A stretch of DNA of 64,000 nucleotides from Hyphomicrobiales bacterium (GCA_026990765.1 JALXCV010000151.1:1-64000); one strand, 5' to 3'. Shown: positions 8,693 to 17,558, numbered from the stretch's first letter. The notes: a model not told the origin generated them from the letters alone. Translations and numbers: made by a program.

Positions 8693-9090
8693 TATCTGGT
8701 CTGAAAACAGCCGTTGATTTCTCATTTTCCCCCTGATCTAAAATGGGAGAGAATGAGGAAGAGGTGAGTGATAATCACAGATCAAGCTAATTATTATTTG
8801 CCTGTAATATCGTAAATATTTCAGACCCAATATGCTTATAGCGCACCTTTTTTCCAGCACCTGAATAGAGGTTTCGACGGATAAGCGTAACTGCAAAATT
8901 GCAGCATCAGCAGTAATAACAACTCCTGACTGAAATCCAGCCTTGTATATTCCTCAAGCTTTTCTTCAACTATATTTTTCTAAATCTTTTTTTGAGATTG
9001 TATTTTACCGTGCTTTTCTTGTTTCCAGCAGCGAACAGGACTAATCTGGCACTCATTCAAGTTATTTCAACATATGGATGGAGGGCTGTT
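8693..9090. other. Intergenic region after the Mbx-like operon
   Basis: About 400 bases with no convincing gene. It holds an imperfect hairpin just after the operon (8721-8757) and a short palindrome CTGCAA-AA-TTGCAG at 8891-8904 that could be an operator for the following zinc-type operon. I looked for a Zur-like AT-rich palindrome and did not find a convincing one. The stretch 8992-9090 is open in the frame of the next gene, but the ribosome-binding site favours a start at 9091. Confidence 0.5.
8721..8757 (+). terminator. Possible transcription-end hairpin
   Basis: CTCATTTTC (8721-8729) pairs with GAGAATGAG (8749-8757) through nine pairs, one of them G-T. After one mismatch, CCC (8731-8733) pairs with GGG (8745-8747). 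It lies 29 bases after the oxidoreductase stop. There is no T-run after it, so it may be a transcript-stabilising 3' hairpin rather than an intrinsic terminator. Confidence 0.4.
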
Positions 9091-9621
9091 TTGCGCAGTT
9101 CCATACTATACATAATACTGATTTGCATTTTTTATTCATCATCTGTTTTTGCCCAACAACAGCACCGGCAATTAGGGCCGCATCAGCATGGGCACGGTCA
9201 GTTTAATGTCGTCATGGAAGGCCACAAGGTCCTGATGGAATTACATATTCCCGGTCATGATATTACAGGCTTTGAACACAAGCCTTCAACACCGGCGCAG
9301 GTTGCGGCAATGAAAAAAGCACAAGCACAGCTTAAATCCGGGCTGCATCTGTTCGTCCCGCCTGCCGCAGCGCAGTGCAAGCTTGTTTCCGCCAAAGTGG
9401 AAACAGCCAGCAAAGAACATGGCGATGGCGGGCATATGGAGTTTCATGCCAGTTACACGCTTGACTGTAATGCCCCGCAAAAGCTTGATCGCTTACGCTT
9501 TGACTTTTTCAGGACATACCCTTCTGCACAAGTTCTGGAAGTGATGATTATCAACTCCAAGGGTCAGCGCGCCTATGATATCACAGCCGCCAACCCTGTT
9601 GCTGACATGCCAAAACAATGA
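9091..9621 (+). CDS. zrgA: ZrgA-like periplasmic protein (DUF2796)
   Basis: A 176-residue exported protein. TTG 9091 is preferred because GGAGGG lies five bases upstream and the resulting N terminus, MRSSILYIILICIFYSSSVFA, is a classic signal peptide. An in-frame TTG at 8992 would add 33 residues in front of it. The mature protein starts with a His-rich stretch (HRQLGPHQHGHGQF), followed by VVMEGHKVLMELHIPGHDI and further His residues, as in DUF2796 proteins. In Vibrio cholerae the DUF2796 protein ZrgA belongs to the zinc-regulated ZrgABCDE uptake system. Here it likewise precedes an ABC ATPase, an ABC permease and a DUF3299 gene, so a role in metal (zinc) acquisition is inferred. Confidence 0.75.
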   Translation: MRSSILYIILICIFYSSSVFAQQQHRQLGPHQHGHGQFNVVMEGHKVLMELHIPGHDITGFEHKPSTPAQVAAMKKAQAQLKSGLHLFVPPAAAQCKLVSAKVETASKEHGDGGHMEFHASYTLDCNAPQKLDRLRFDFFRTYPSAQVLEVMIINSKGQRAYDITAANPVADMPKQ

Positions 9622-9647
9622 CAAAGACTAACAATCTGAACTAGCAT

Positions 9648-10337
9648 GTGGTGGACATTGAAAATGTTACCTTCAGCTGGCCAGGAAAGCAAGAGTTTCA
9701 GGTTGGCATTGACAGGTTCTCACTGGCTGATAGTGAGCGATTATTACTGCTTGGACCATCAGGCAGCGGCAAGTCCACCCTGCTTTCTCTGGTTACCGGC
9801 ATTGTGTCGCCACAACAGGGTATGGTAAATATCCTGGGAACAAATCTTGGTAGTTTGTCAGGCTCGGCGCGAGACCGGTTTCGAGCTGAACATTTTGGCA
9901 TTATTTTCCAGATGTTCAATCTTTTGCCTTACGGGACTGCCATAGATAATGTGATGCTGCCCTTGCAATTTGCACCTGAACGCTCAAACAGGGCTGCCCA
10001 TAGTGGCGGCGCGCGACATGAAGCCCACAGGTTACTCACCGCACTTGGTATCGATGAAACTCTGCATAACCAGCCCGCAGCGGAACTCAGTGTCGGCCAG
10101 CAACAACGCGTTGCTGCTGCTCGTGCTCTAATTGGCTCGCCACAGATTATCATTGCTGATGAGCCAACCTCGGCGCTTGATCGCAACAGGCAGCAGGATT
10201 TCCTCAAACTGCTTTTTTCCCAGACCGCTAAATCTGGTTCAAGCGTTCTTATGGTCAGTCATGATGACAGTCATCAAAAATGGTTTGATCGGGTCATATA
10301 CCTGCCAGAGATAATCAAAACCGGAGAAACGTCATGA
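9648..10337 (+). CDS. ABC transporter ATP-binding protein (LolD/MacB type)
   Basis: A 229-residue ABC ATPase with Walker A GPSGSGKST at 36-44, Q-loop at Q88, signature LSVGQQQR at 147-154 and Walker B QIIIADEPT at about 166-173, followed by the D-loop SALD. This size and motif set fit the LolD/MacB/FtsE class that works with FtsX-type permeases. The start is GTG 9648 with no clear Shine-Dalgarno sequence, suggesting coupling to zrgA, whose stop is 27 bases upstream. It overlaps the permease gene by four bases (ATGA). By context it probably powers the zinc-type system of this operon. Confidence 0.88.
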   Translation: MVDIENVTFSWPGKQEFQVGIDRFSLADSERLLLLGPSGSGKSTLLSLVTGIVSPQQGMVNILGTNLGSLSGSARDRFRAEHFGIIFQMFNLLPYGTAIDNVMLPLQFAPERSNRAAHSGGARHEAHRLLTALGIDETLHNQPAAELSVGQQQRVAAARALIGSPQIIIADEPTSALDRNRQQDFLKLLFSQTAKSGSSVLMVSHDDSHQKWFDRVIYLPEIIKTGETS

Positions 10338-11590
10338 TTGTTCTGCGCCTTGCATTACAGTCCCTGCGTAATCGCTGGATAACAGCTGTTCTGACAATAC
10401 TGTCTATAGCATTAAGCGTTGGGCTGCTGCTTGGAGTGGAAAAAGTTCGCAGCGCTGCCCGTGACAGTTTTTCAAGCACCATATCAGGAACTGACCTGAT
10501 CATCGGAGCCCGCACCGGCGACATTCAACTGCTTTTATATTCGGTATTTCGCCTGGGTAATGCAACCAACAATATGAGCTGGAAAAGTTTTAGTGACATA
10601 GCAAAGCGGTCAGAAATCAAGTGGATTGTACCATTATCACTGGGTGACAGTCACCGGGGCTTTCGTGTGCTTGCAACCACTGGTGACTATTTCAAATATT
10701 ACAAGTTTCGTGATCATCGCGCTTTGACATTTGCCAATGGAAACAAGTTTGATGATCTGTTTGATACGGTAATCGGGGCAGACGTGGCAAAGGCGTTGCA
10801 TTACCAGCTTGATGACAAAATCATAATTTCACATGGTATTTCCGCTATCGGGCAAAAACACGATACCACACCGTTCAGGGTTTCAGGCATATTGAAGAAA
10901 ACCGGAACCCCGGTTGACAAAACCTTGCACATATCACTCAAGGCAATGGAAGCCATTCATGTAGACTGGCGGACCGGATACAAAATGCCCGGACATTCAA
11001 CACCAGCTGCCATATTGCGGCGGATGCCACTGCAGACAAAAGCCATAACCGCTGCCCTGGTCGGATTAAAATCGCGGATGCAGATCTTTACCATGCAGCG
11101 CTTTGTCAATAATTATCGCGCTGAACCTTTAAGCGCCATTATCCCCGGTCTTACCCTGTATAAAATGTGGTCCCTTGTCGGAACGGCTGAAAAAGCATTA
11201 ATAGCCGTCTCGGCACTGGTGGTAATAACCGCCATCCTGGGCATGATGATCATGATTTTTTCAACACTGAATGAACGTCGCCGTGAAATCTCTATACTAC
11301 GCTCGGTTGGGGCCGGGCCTTTGACAATCATTGGATTACTGATCAGTGAAGCAATGATATTGACAGCACTTGGAATTATAACAGGTACAGGGATACTGTA
11401 TGCCTTATTATTGGCAAGTCGTTCAGCTATTGACCAGCATTACGGCATATATCTTACCATCACTGCGCCAACGCAAAATGAATATCTGGCTCTTGGCGCT
11501 ATACTGCTTGGCGGGTTTATTGCCGGTTTGTTACCAGCATGGCGAGCTTATCAGGTATCACTGGCTGACGGAATGATCGTGCGTAAATAG
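10334..11590 (+). CDS. ABC transporter permease (MacB/FtsX family)
   Basis: A 418-residue permease with the MacB/FtsX topology. There is one N-terminal membrane helix (about 14-35), a large periplasmic domain to about residue 290, then three C-terminal helices. The motif TLNERRREISILRSVGAGP between helices 2 and 3 is the family's coupling-helix region and contacts the ATPase. It overlaps the ATPase gene by four bases. MacB-type transporters act mechanically on periplasmic partners rather than carrying small solutes. The partners here would be the ZrgA-like and DUF3299 proteins; the substrate is inferred from context only. Confidence 0.87.
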   Translation: MIVLRLALQSLRNRWITAVLTILSIALSVGLLLGVEKVRSAARDSFSSTISGTDLIIGARTGDIQLLLYSVFRLGNATNNMSWKSFSDIAKRSEIKWIVPLSLGDSHRGFRVLATTGDYFKYYKFRDHRALTFANGNKFDDLFDTVIGADVAKALHYQLDDKIIISHGISAIGQKHDTTPFRVSGILKKTGTPVDKTLHISLKAMEAIHVDWRTGYKMPGHSTPAAILRRMPLQTKAITAALVGLKSRMQIFTMQRFVNNYRAEPLSAIIPGLTLYKMWSLVGTAEKALIAVSALVVITAILGMMIMIFSTLNERRREISILRSVGAGPLTIIGLLISEAMILTALGIITGTGILYALLLASRSAIDQHYGIYLTITAPTQNEYLALGAILLGGFIAGLLPAWRAYQVSLADGMIVRK

Positions 11591-11645
11591 GTTTTAGCTT
11601 AAACCTGAACTTACAGGACCTCACCGGAAAACAGGGGCAAAACAT

Positions 11646-12341
11646 ATGACAACCAAAGGACTGAAATTGGCAATATGCACTGTTTTTTTCCTGTTTGCAT
11701 TTAACGCTGGGGCGCAGTCTGAAGATGCTGTCAGAATCGAATGGGAAGACCTGATGCCCAAACTGTCGATCCCGCAAGACCCGGTCATAGAATTGCCGAC
11801 AGATTTGCAGGTAGCGTTTGAAAACCTGCAATACTGGCTCACTCTTACCTCTCAAGATAAATTGTCAATGAATCGTGATGATATCAATGAGTTGGCAAAA
11901 GTTGCTGATGAGGCACGGGCATTATTTAAACGCAAGGGGGTGGATTTTGACAAACTCTATAAGCGATTTAACGACCGGCAAAAGACTATAGAACAGATCA
12001 ACAGAACCACGGTTAAAAAATACAATTCCAGGCCGGTATCAATTGCCGGTTATCTGCTGCCGCTTGAGTTTGACAAACGCGGGGTAAATGAATTTTTACT
12101 GGTCCCTTTTGTTGGAGCCTGCATTCATGTGCCACCACCACCAATTAACCAGACCATTTTTGTCCGCATGAGAAAACGTTTCAAATTCAAGGACCTGTTT
12201 GACCCGGTATGGGTCACAGGACGCATAAAGAATACCCATGTGCAAAAGCAGTTAACACTGGTTGACGGTACAGGCAAAGTGGATTCAGGCTACACGCTTA
12301 CAGGTGAAAAGATCACCCCCTACACACCACCATCTGAATAA
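11646..12341 (+). CDS. DUF3299 exported protein
   Basis: A 231-residue protein with an N-terminal signal peptide (MTTKGLKLAICTVFFLFAF, cleavage probably near NAGAQ|SE). The C-terminal half carries the DUF3299 core VSIAGYLLPLEFDKRGVNEF followed by LLVPFVGACIHVPPPPINQT, with a conserved Cys-His pair (GACIHVPPPP). The function of the family is not established. It travels with DUF2796 and MacB-type ABC genes, as here, 55 bases after the permease. It is likely the periplasmic end of the same system. Confidence 0.8.
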   Translation: MTTKGLKLAICTVFFLFAFNAGAQSEDAVRIEWEDLMPKLSIPQDPVIELPTDLQVAFENLQYWLTLTSQDKLSMNRDDINELAKVADEARALFKRKGVDFDKLYKRFNDRQKTIEQINRTTVKKYNSRPVSIAGYLLPLEFDKRGVNEFLLVPFVGACIHVPPPPINQTIFVRMRKRFKFKDLFDPVWVTGRIKNTHVQKQLTLVDGTGKVDSGYTLTGEKITPYTPPSE

Positions 12342-12358
12342 TCCATTCCAAAGAAACA

Positions 12359-12377
12359 CAAGTAAAACAATTACTTG
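12359..12377. terminator. Small hairpin between DUF3299 gene and tRNA-Gly
   Basis: CAAGTAA (12359-12365) and TTACTTG (12371-12377) form a perfect 7-bp stem with a 5-base loop. It lies between two convergent units and could end either transcript, but there is no clear T-run on either strand. Confidence 0.35.
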
Positions 12378-12410
12378 CGCCATATGAAAATTAAATTTTC
12401 TGGGAAATTT

Positions 12411-12485
12411 TGGAGCGGGCGATGAGATTCGAACTCACGACCCTAACCTTGGCAAGGTTATGCTCTACCCCTGAGCTACGCCCGC
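12411..12485 (-). tRNA. tRNA-Gly(GCC)
   Basis: Read on the minus strand, the acceptor GCGGGCG (5') pairs with CGCCCGC (3'), followed by T-CCA encoded in the DNA. The D arm has GCTC/GAGC. The anticodon stem TAACC/GGTTA surrounds TTGCCAA, giving anticodon GCC. The T arm GTGAG-TTCGAAT-CTCAT is canonical. The total is 75 bases including CCA. Confidence 0.97.
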
Positions 12486-12621
12486 GTCCTAAATTGTGAA
12501 ATCAGACAAATCAATATTCACTGACTTGTTGACTGCGCGGGCTTTATTGCGCAAGTTGAGAATAATTGCAATAGGTGAAAAATCTATTTCTCACAATTCT
12601 TTTAAATTCACAGGCAGAATC

Positions 12622-13122
12622 ATGAACAACGACAATCAGGCTTTGTTTGACAGGTTTGATGAGCTGGGTATTCAAACCACAACTTTCAGGCACAAACCGG
12701 TTTTCACTGTCCAGGAAGCACAAAGTTTGCGTGGAAGCATTAAAGGCGGGCACTGCAAGAATTTGTTTCTGAAAGACAATAAGGGGCAATTATGGTTGCT
12801 TGTTTGTCTGGAGGAAGCACAAATCAATCTGAAAACCCTGCCCGCCAGAATAGGCTCAAAGCGCCTGTCTTTCGGCAAGCCTGAATTATTGATGGAGGTT
12901 TTGGGAGTAAATCCCGGTTCAGTAACCCCTTATGCGCTGATCAATGATAAGCAAAACCGGGTCAATGTGGTGCTTGATGAGAAAATGATGGCAATGGAAA
13001 TTTTGAACTACCATCCATTGCAGAATGATGCCACAACTTCAATCCGCTCAGATGACCTGCTCAAATTTATAAATTCCTGCGGTCATTCACCACAAATTAC
13101 CTGTCTTGATGAAGCTGATTAA
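12622..13122 (+). CDS. proX: Prolyl-tRNA deacylase / YbaK-ProX domain protein
   Basis: A 166-residue protein of the YbaK/ProX (PrdX) trans-editing family. Such free-standing domains hydrolyse mischarged tRNAs, typically Ala-tRNA(Pro). The core is visible as RHKPVFTVQEAQSLRGSIKG then HCKNLFLKDNKGQLWLLVCL, with the binding-site segments SFGKPELLMEVLGVNPGSVT and VVLDEKMMAMEILNYHP. The upstream frame stays open to 12496, but ATG 12622 matches the family's N terminus. It stands alone between the convergent tRNA gene and the thioredoxin gene. Confidence 0.85.
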   Translation: MNNDNQALFDRFDELGIQTTTFRHKPVFTVQEAQSLRGSIKGGHCKNLFLKDNKGQLWLLVCLEEAQINLKTLPARIGSKRLSFGKPELLMEVLGVNPGSVTPYALINDKQNRVNVVLDEKMMAMEILNYHPLQNDATTSIRSDDLLKFINSCGHSPQITCLDEAD

Positions 13123-13201
13123 AATTGCCACACGCATTGCAAATCAACGCCCGATACGCCATGTGTTTATCACATAATTATTTTTGATATGGGGTTTTGA
13201 C

Positions 13202-14104
13202 ATGAACACATCCAATGCAGCAGCCGATACTGAAATTATCAAAGAGGGATCACAGGCAACTTTCACTTCCGATGTAATTGAAGCATCCAGACAGGTACCG
13301 GTCCTGGTTGACTTTTGGGCGCCATGGTGCGGGCCGTGCAAGCAGCTTGGACCAATAATTGAAAAAGTCGTCAGTGAAAAACAGGGCGCTGTCAAACTGG
13401 TCAAGATAAATGTCGATGAAAATCAGGCTATTGCCGGCCAGATGCGTATCCAGTCAATTCCAGCTGTATATGCCTTTGTTGACGGTCAACCGGTTGATGG
13501 TTTCATGGGGGCTTTGCCTGAAGGAGAAATCAGGTCCTTTATCGACAAGATCAGCTCGGGAAAATCACCTGATGATATTGCTGCAGACCAGAAACTGGCA
13601 GAAGCAGCAACAGCCTTTGAAGAAAAGGATTATTCCGTTGCTGCCCAAATTTACGCCGGGCTGGTTAAGGAAAACCATGACAATATAGCAGCCATCACAG
13701 GACTGGCCCATTGCCAGCTTGAACTGGGTGATATTGAAGCAGCAAAAACTACCATGTCACTGATTCCACCCTCAAAACAGGACGAAGATGCTGTCAGGCA
13801 GGTTCTGGCGGCAATAGAGCTTGCCGCCAATCCGGTAGATGAAGAAGAACTGGCTAAGCTGGAAGAAAAGCTGGCAGCCAACCCTGATGATCATCAGGCA
13901 AGATATGATCTGGCAATCAGTCTTAATAACAAGAATGAACGCCAGCAGGCACTTGATCATCTCTTGCATATCGTCAGAACCGATCGTGAATGGAATGATG
14001 ATGCAGCCCGCAAGCTGTTACTGACTTTCTTTGAAAGCTGGGGGGGCAGTGATGAAATGACTATAAATGGTCGCCGTCGCCTGTCCACAGCCCTGTTCTC
14101 ATAA
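13202..14104 (+). CDS. cnoX: Thioredoxin-TPR chaperone CnoX/YbbN-like
   Basis: A 300-residue protein. Residues about 15-125 are a thioredoxin domain with the intact active site WCGPC (C43, C46). The C-terminal half is helical with TPR-like repeats (for example [20 protein letters not shown] and [19 protein letters not shown]). This is the architecture of CnoX/YbbN, which holds oxidation-damaged proteins for refolding; unlike E. coli YbbN, both active-site cysteines are present. ATG 13202 has GGGG six to nine bases upstream. The Trm112-like, DUF971 and tesB genes follow closely, suggesting co-transcription. Confidence 0.88.
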   Translation: MNTSNAAADTEIIKEGSQATFTSDVIEASRQVPVLVDFWAPWCGPCKQLGPIIEKVVSEKQGAVKLVKINVDENQAIAGQMRIQSIPAVYAFVDGQPVDGFMGALPEGEIRSFIDKISSGKSPDDIAADQKLAEAATAFEEKDYSVAAQIYAGLVKENHDNIAAITGLAHCQLELGDIEAAKTTMSLIPPSKQDEDAVRQVLAAIELAANPVDEEELAKLEEKLAANPDDHQARYDLAISLNNKNERQQALDHLLHIVRTDREWNDDAARKLLLTFFESWGGSDEMTINGRRRLSTALFS

Positions 14105-14121
14105 ATACTGGAAAATTGCTT

Positions 14122-14319
14122 ATGACCAGACATGCAAATAGTGGCGTTGATCCAAAATTGCTTGAGTTGCTGGTTTGCCCGGTTACCAGGCAACCCCTTA
14201 AATATGACAAAAACACCAATGAGCTGATATCAGAAGCTGCAAGAATGGCTTTTCCCATTCGTGACGGTATTCCGATGATGCTGACAGATGAAGCACGGAT
14301 ATTAAATGATGATGAATAA
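14122..14319 (+). CDS. Trm112-like small protein (YcaR/UPF0434)
   Basis: A 65-residue protein of the Trm112 family: [20 protein letters not shown], then [20 protein letters not shown]. The zinc-type cysteines of eukaryotic Trm112 are reduced here to one (CPVT), as in many bacterial members. Eukaryotic Trm112 activates methyltransferases; the bacterial role is unclear. ATG 14122 is preferred over TTG 14116. The 3' end overlaps the DUF971 start by up to 14 bases, so the two are translationally coupled. Confidence 0.85.
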   Translation: MTRHANSGVDPKLLELLVCPVTRQPLKYDKNTNELISEAARMAFPIRDGIPMMLTDEARILNDDE

Positions 14320-14674
14320 AGTAGATCCCCCCAAAGAATTACGGGTTAAAAACAAAGGCAGCATGCTGGAAGTTACCTTTGATGATAATACCGTCTATGA
14401 GTTATCAGCTGAACTGCTACGGGTTGAAAGCCCCAGCGCCGAAGTTCAGGGCCATAGCCCCGATGAAAAGAAAACCATTTCCGGCAAGCAGGATGCAAAG
14501 ATCATTGATGTTGAAATGATAGGCAATTATGCCGTCAAGCTGGTCTTTGCCGATGGCCATGATACCGGCCTTTATACCTGGCAATTTCTCGCCATGCTGG
14601 GCGAAAACCAGGCAGCAATCTGGGGAGATTATCTGGACCGGTTGAAAGAATTGGGCTTGTCGCGCGAGCACTGA
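14306..14674 (+). CDS. DUF971 (GBBH-like N-terminal) protein
   Basis: A 122-residue protein matching the DUF971 family, which resembles the N-terminal domain of gamma-butyrobetaine hydroxylase. Typical segments are [40 protein letters not shown] and [20 protein letters not shown]. In other proteobacteria the family is linked to iron-sulfur or P-loop ATPase (ApbC) function, but no biochemical role is certain. Three consecutive ATG codons (14306, 14309, 14312) are possible starts inside the end of the Trm112-like gene. Confidence 0.82.
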   Translation: MMMNKVDPPKELRVKNKGSMLEVTFDDNTVYELSAELLRVESPSAEVQGHSPDEKKTISGKQDAKIIDVEMIGNYAVKLVFADGHDTGLYTWQFLAMLGENQAAIWGDYLDRLKELGLSREH

Positions 14675-14681
14675 GCAGCCC

Positions 14682-15551
14682 ATGGTTTGTGAACTGCAGC
14701 ATCTGGTGGAAACCTTAAAGCTGAAACAGTTAAAGGATAATCTGTTTCAGGGAACAAGCCCGCAGGTCGGCTGGCAGCGTGTATTTGGTGGTCTGGTTAT
14801 CAGCCAGGCACTGGCAGCTGCACAGCTGACGGTCAGCAGGCAGCGCAATGCTCATTCCCTGCATGGGTATTTCATTCGCCCCGGTGATCCTGCAGTTCCG
14901 ATAGATTATCATGTTGAACGCAACAGCGATGGCAAAAGCTTTGCCAACCGGCAGGTAACAGCCATGCAGCATGAAAAGCCAATTCTTTCCTTGTCTGCAT
15001 CATTCCACAAGACTGAACCAGGTCTTGACCATCAAATTCAAATGCCGGATGTGGTCTCACCTGAAAGTTTGCCAAGTGAGAGAGATCTGCTTAATTCCTT
15101 CCATCAGCATATGCCTGAAAATATGAGGCGTTATTTTGAGCGTGAACGACCGATTGAATTGCGCCCAACCAATACCGAACGCTATATGTATCCCAAGCCA
15201 GAGGCGCAGCCGGTTCAAAATATCTGGTTTCGGGCAACTGGTCGCCTGCCTGATGATTATCGCACCCATCAGTGCTTTTTGGCCTATGCCTCGGATATGA
15301 CCCTGCTGGATACAGCTTTGGTAGTACATGGCAAAAACCTGTTTGATCCCAAGCTGATGATGGCATCGCTTGATCATGCCATCTGGTTTCACCGCCCGTT
15401 CAGGGCCGATGAATGGCTGTTATATTCACAAGAATCTCCTTCCATGGCAAATGCCAGGGGGTTTGCCCGTGGCAGCATTTTTACCAGTGAAGGCATCCTG
15501 ATTGCTTCGGTAAGCCAGGAAGGTCTCATAAGAGAAATTGATAGCGCCTAA
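14682..15551 (+). CDS. tesB: Acyl-CoA thioesterase II
   Basis: A 289-residue double-hotdog thioesterase that cleaves medium- and long-chain acyl-CoA to free fatty acid and CoA. Family segments are FQGTSPQVGWQRVFGGLVIS, ANRQVTAMQHEKPILSLSAS, CFLAYASDMTLLDTALVVHG (the catalytic Asp region) and MASLDHAIWFHRPFRADEWL. The length matches E. coli TesB (about 286). It begins seven bases after the DUF971 stop and is the last gene before the glnK promoter. Confidence 0.93.
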   Translation: MVCELQHLVETLKLKQLKDNLFQGTSPQVGWQRVFGGLVISQALAAAQLTVSRQRNAHSLHGYFIRPGDPAVPIDYHVERNSDGKSFANRQVTAMQHEKPILSLSASFHKTEPGLDHQIQMPDVVSPESLPSERDLLNSFHQHMPENMRRYFERERPIELRPTNTERYMYPKPEAQPVQNIWFRATGRLPDDYRTHQCFLAYASDMTLLDTALVVHGKNLFDPKLMMASLDHAIWFHRPFRADEWLLYSQESPSMANARGFARGSIFTSEGILIASVSQEGLIREIDSA

Positions 15552-15665
15552 TAATTAAGCATATACATAGTAGGTGCCCAAAATATAGGCAATCTATTCC
15601 AGCATCATTTCTTTTCGTAAAAATAATATCAAGTAAATTCAGATACTTAAAAATTATTTTGAGTC

Positions 15666-15681
15666 TGGCACACAACTTGAA
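15666..15681 (+). promoter_or_regulatory. Sigma54-type promoter for glnK-amtB
   Basis: TGGCAC-ACAAC-TTGAA matches the RpoN consensus TGGCAC-N5-TTGCW with the -24 GG intact and the -12 GC read as GA. It ends about 58 bases before the glnK ATG. NtrC/RpoN control of glnK-amtB is common in proteobacteria, and the rest of the 190-base tesB-glnK gap has no other clear promoter. Confidence 0.6.
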
Positions 15682-15738
15682 ACAGTGATTCCCGTATGGC
15701 CGTAGCATGTCGCATTCGGCAAAAAAGGGGAGTCACCC

Positions 15739-16077
15739 ATGAAATACATTATTGGCATCATTAAGCCGCACAGGCTTGATCCCGTCCCGACCCCCACTGC
15801 CGAGAATGGCATTGAAGGAATAACAGTCTCTGAAGTTAAAGGGCATGGCCGTCAAAAAGGTCATTCAGAAATTTATCGTGGCGCTGAATATCAGGTCAGT
15901 TTTCTTCCAAAGGTGAAAATTGAAATGGCAATTGATGAAACCAGGGAAGATGAAGTGGTTTCAGCAATAACCGGATCAGCTGGTACCGGTAAAATTGGTG
16001 ATGGAAAAGTTTTTGTCCTGCCACTGGAATCAGCCGTTCGTATCCGTACCTGTGAGACCGGCAAACAGGCCATTTAG
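15739..16077 (+). CDS. glnK: PII nitrogen regulatory protein
   Basis: A 112-residue PII protein. The T-loop contains the uridylylation tyrosine Y51 in EIYRGAEYQVSFLPKVK, and the nucleotide-binding segments VKGHGRQKGH and GTGKIGDGKVFVLPLE are intact. PII proteins sense ATP/ADP and 2-oxoglutarate. GlnK blocks AmtB when nitrogen is plentiful, and amtB is 36 bases downstream. The start has GGGGAGTC eight to ten bases upstream. The segment PHRLDPVPTPTAENGIEG is a little unusual but keeps the family length. Confidence 0.95.
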   Translation: MKYIIGIIKPHRLDPVPTPTAENGIEGITVSEVKGHGRQKGHSEIYRGAEYQVSFLPKVKIEMAIDETREDEVVSAITGSAGTGKIGDGKVFVLPLESAVRIRTCETGKQAI

Positions 16078-16113
16078 ATAAACGGGCAAGCAAAATTTAA
16101 AAGGAAACAGATT

Positions 16114-17418
16114 ATGTTAAAAAGAATTTGGGCCCACTCAGGAAGAGTTGGCATTTTGGGGCTGGCCACTATGGCCCTTGCCTCACAACCAGCACTAGCA
16201 GCCGACAAGCTGGATACAGGCAACACCGCATGGATGCTGACATCCACAGCGCTTGTTCTGATGATGACCATTCCCGGTCTGGCGTTGTTTTATGGCGGCA
16301 TGGTTCGCAAAAAGAACGTGTTGGCCACCATTGCACAAAGTTTTGCCATAACCTGTCTCATGACGGTTTTATGGATGGTAGCCGGTTATTCCATCGCCTT
16401 TTCAGATGGTGGATCGCTGAACAGCTTCTGGGGCGGCCTTTCTAATGCCTTCCTGGTAAATATGGGCAAGGATACCTTGAATGGCTCCATCCCTGATTCA
16501 GTCTTTATGACTTTCCAGATGACCTTTGCCATCATTACCCCGGCTCTGATTACCGGTGCATTTGCAGAACGCATGAAGTTCTCTTCAATGATGGTTTTCT
16601 CCGGTCTGTGGGTAATTATTGTTTACGCACCCATTACTCACTGGGTCTGGGGTGGCGGCTTCCTTGGAGAGGCTGGTGTTCTTGATTTTGCCGGTGGCAC
16701 AGTTGTTCATATCAATGCAGGTGTAGCCGGTCTTGTTTGCGCTCTGGTTCTTGGCAAACGTGAAGGACTTGGAAATGAAAGCATGGCCCCGCATAATCTG
16801 GTCCTGTCTGTTATCGGTGCTTCCCTTTTGTGGGTTGGCTGGTTCGGTTTCAACGCCGGTTCTGCTGTTGCTGCTGATGAATCAGCCGGCATGGCCATGG
16901 CTGTAACCCAGATTGCCACCGCTGCTGCTGCTCTGTCATGGATGGTTATCGAATGGGTTCTTAAAAAGAAACCTTCTGTATTGGGCCTGATATCTGGTGC
17001 TGTTGGTGGTCTTGTAGCGGTTACACCGGCTTCCGGTTTTGTCGATCCAAGTGGAGCATTGATGCTTGGTCTGATTGCCGGTGCCATCTGTTATTGGGGT
17101 GCAACATCACTTAAAAACATGTTTGGCTATGATGACAGCCTTGATGCCTTCGGCATCCATGGTGTTGGCGGCATTGCCGGGGCGCTTTTAACCGGTGTAT
17201 TTGCCAAAAGTGCCATTGGTGGAACAGCCGGTCTGCTGGAAGGAAATGCCGGTCAGGTGCTTATTCAGCTTGAAGGTATTGTAGCCACCATAGCCTATAG
17301 CGCCATTGTTACCTTTGTCCTGCTGAAAATTATCGGGGCAGTTATGGGACTGCGGGTCAGCCGTGAAGAGGAAATCGAAGGCCTTGACTATAATGAGCAT
17401 GGTGAAACCGTTCACTAA
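16114..17418 (+). CDS. amtB: Ammonium transporter
   Basis: A 434-residue Amt/MEP/Rh channel with a cleavable-looking signal sequence (to about residue 30, QPALAADK) and about eleven membrane helices. It keeps TIPGLALFYGGMVRKKNVL, AFAERMKFSSMMVFSGLW, and the two pore-histidine regions YAPITHWVWGGG and DAFGIHGVGGIAGALLTGVF. It carries NH4+/NH3 across the inner membrane under GlnK control. It shares the sigma54 promoter with glnK and is followed by a strong terminator. Confidence 0.96.
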   Translation: MLKRIWAHSGRVGILGLATMALASQPALAADKLDTGNTAWMLTSTALVLMMTIPGLALFYGGMVRKKNVLATIAQSFAITCLMTVLWMVAGYSIAFSDGGSLNSFWGGLSNAFLVNMGKDTLNGSIPDSVFMTFQMTFAIITPALITGAFAERMKFSSMMVFSGLWVIIVYAPITHWVWGGGFLGEAGVLDFAGGTVVHINAGVAGLVCALVLGKREGLGNESMAPHNLVLSVIGASLLWVGWFGFNAGSAVAADESAGMAMAVTQIATAAAALSWMVIEWVLKKKPSVLGLISGAVGGLVAVTPASGFVDPSGALMLGLIAGAICYWGATSLKNMFGYDDSLDAFGIHGVGGIAGALLTGVFAKSAIGGTAGLLEGNAGQVLIQLEGIVATIAYSAIVTFVLLKIIGAVMGLRVSREEEIEGLDYNEHGETVH

Positions 17419-17485
17419 AGTGAACATACTGATGGCGGCAAGACGGATTTTCTAATAACCGCCCATCTGCTTAAAATACAAAAAC

Positions 17486-17517
17486 AAGCCTGAGGGTACA
17501 AATCCTCAGGCTTTTTT
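17486..17517 (+). terminator. Rho-independent terminator of glnK-amtB
   Basis: AAGCCTGAGG (17486-17495) and CCTCAGGCTT (17504-17513) form a perfect 10-bp stem with an 8-base loop, followed by a run of T. It lies 68 bases after the amtB stop. Confidence 0.93.
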
Positions 17518-17558
17518 ATTTTTTCATTATCTTTTGTGCACTCTCGCCATACTGACAA

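Noticed and set aside
8693..9090. Riboswitch or Zur box before the zinc-type operon
   Set aside because: No cobalamin-type or other known riboswitch core and no convincing Zur palindrome could be read in the gap.
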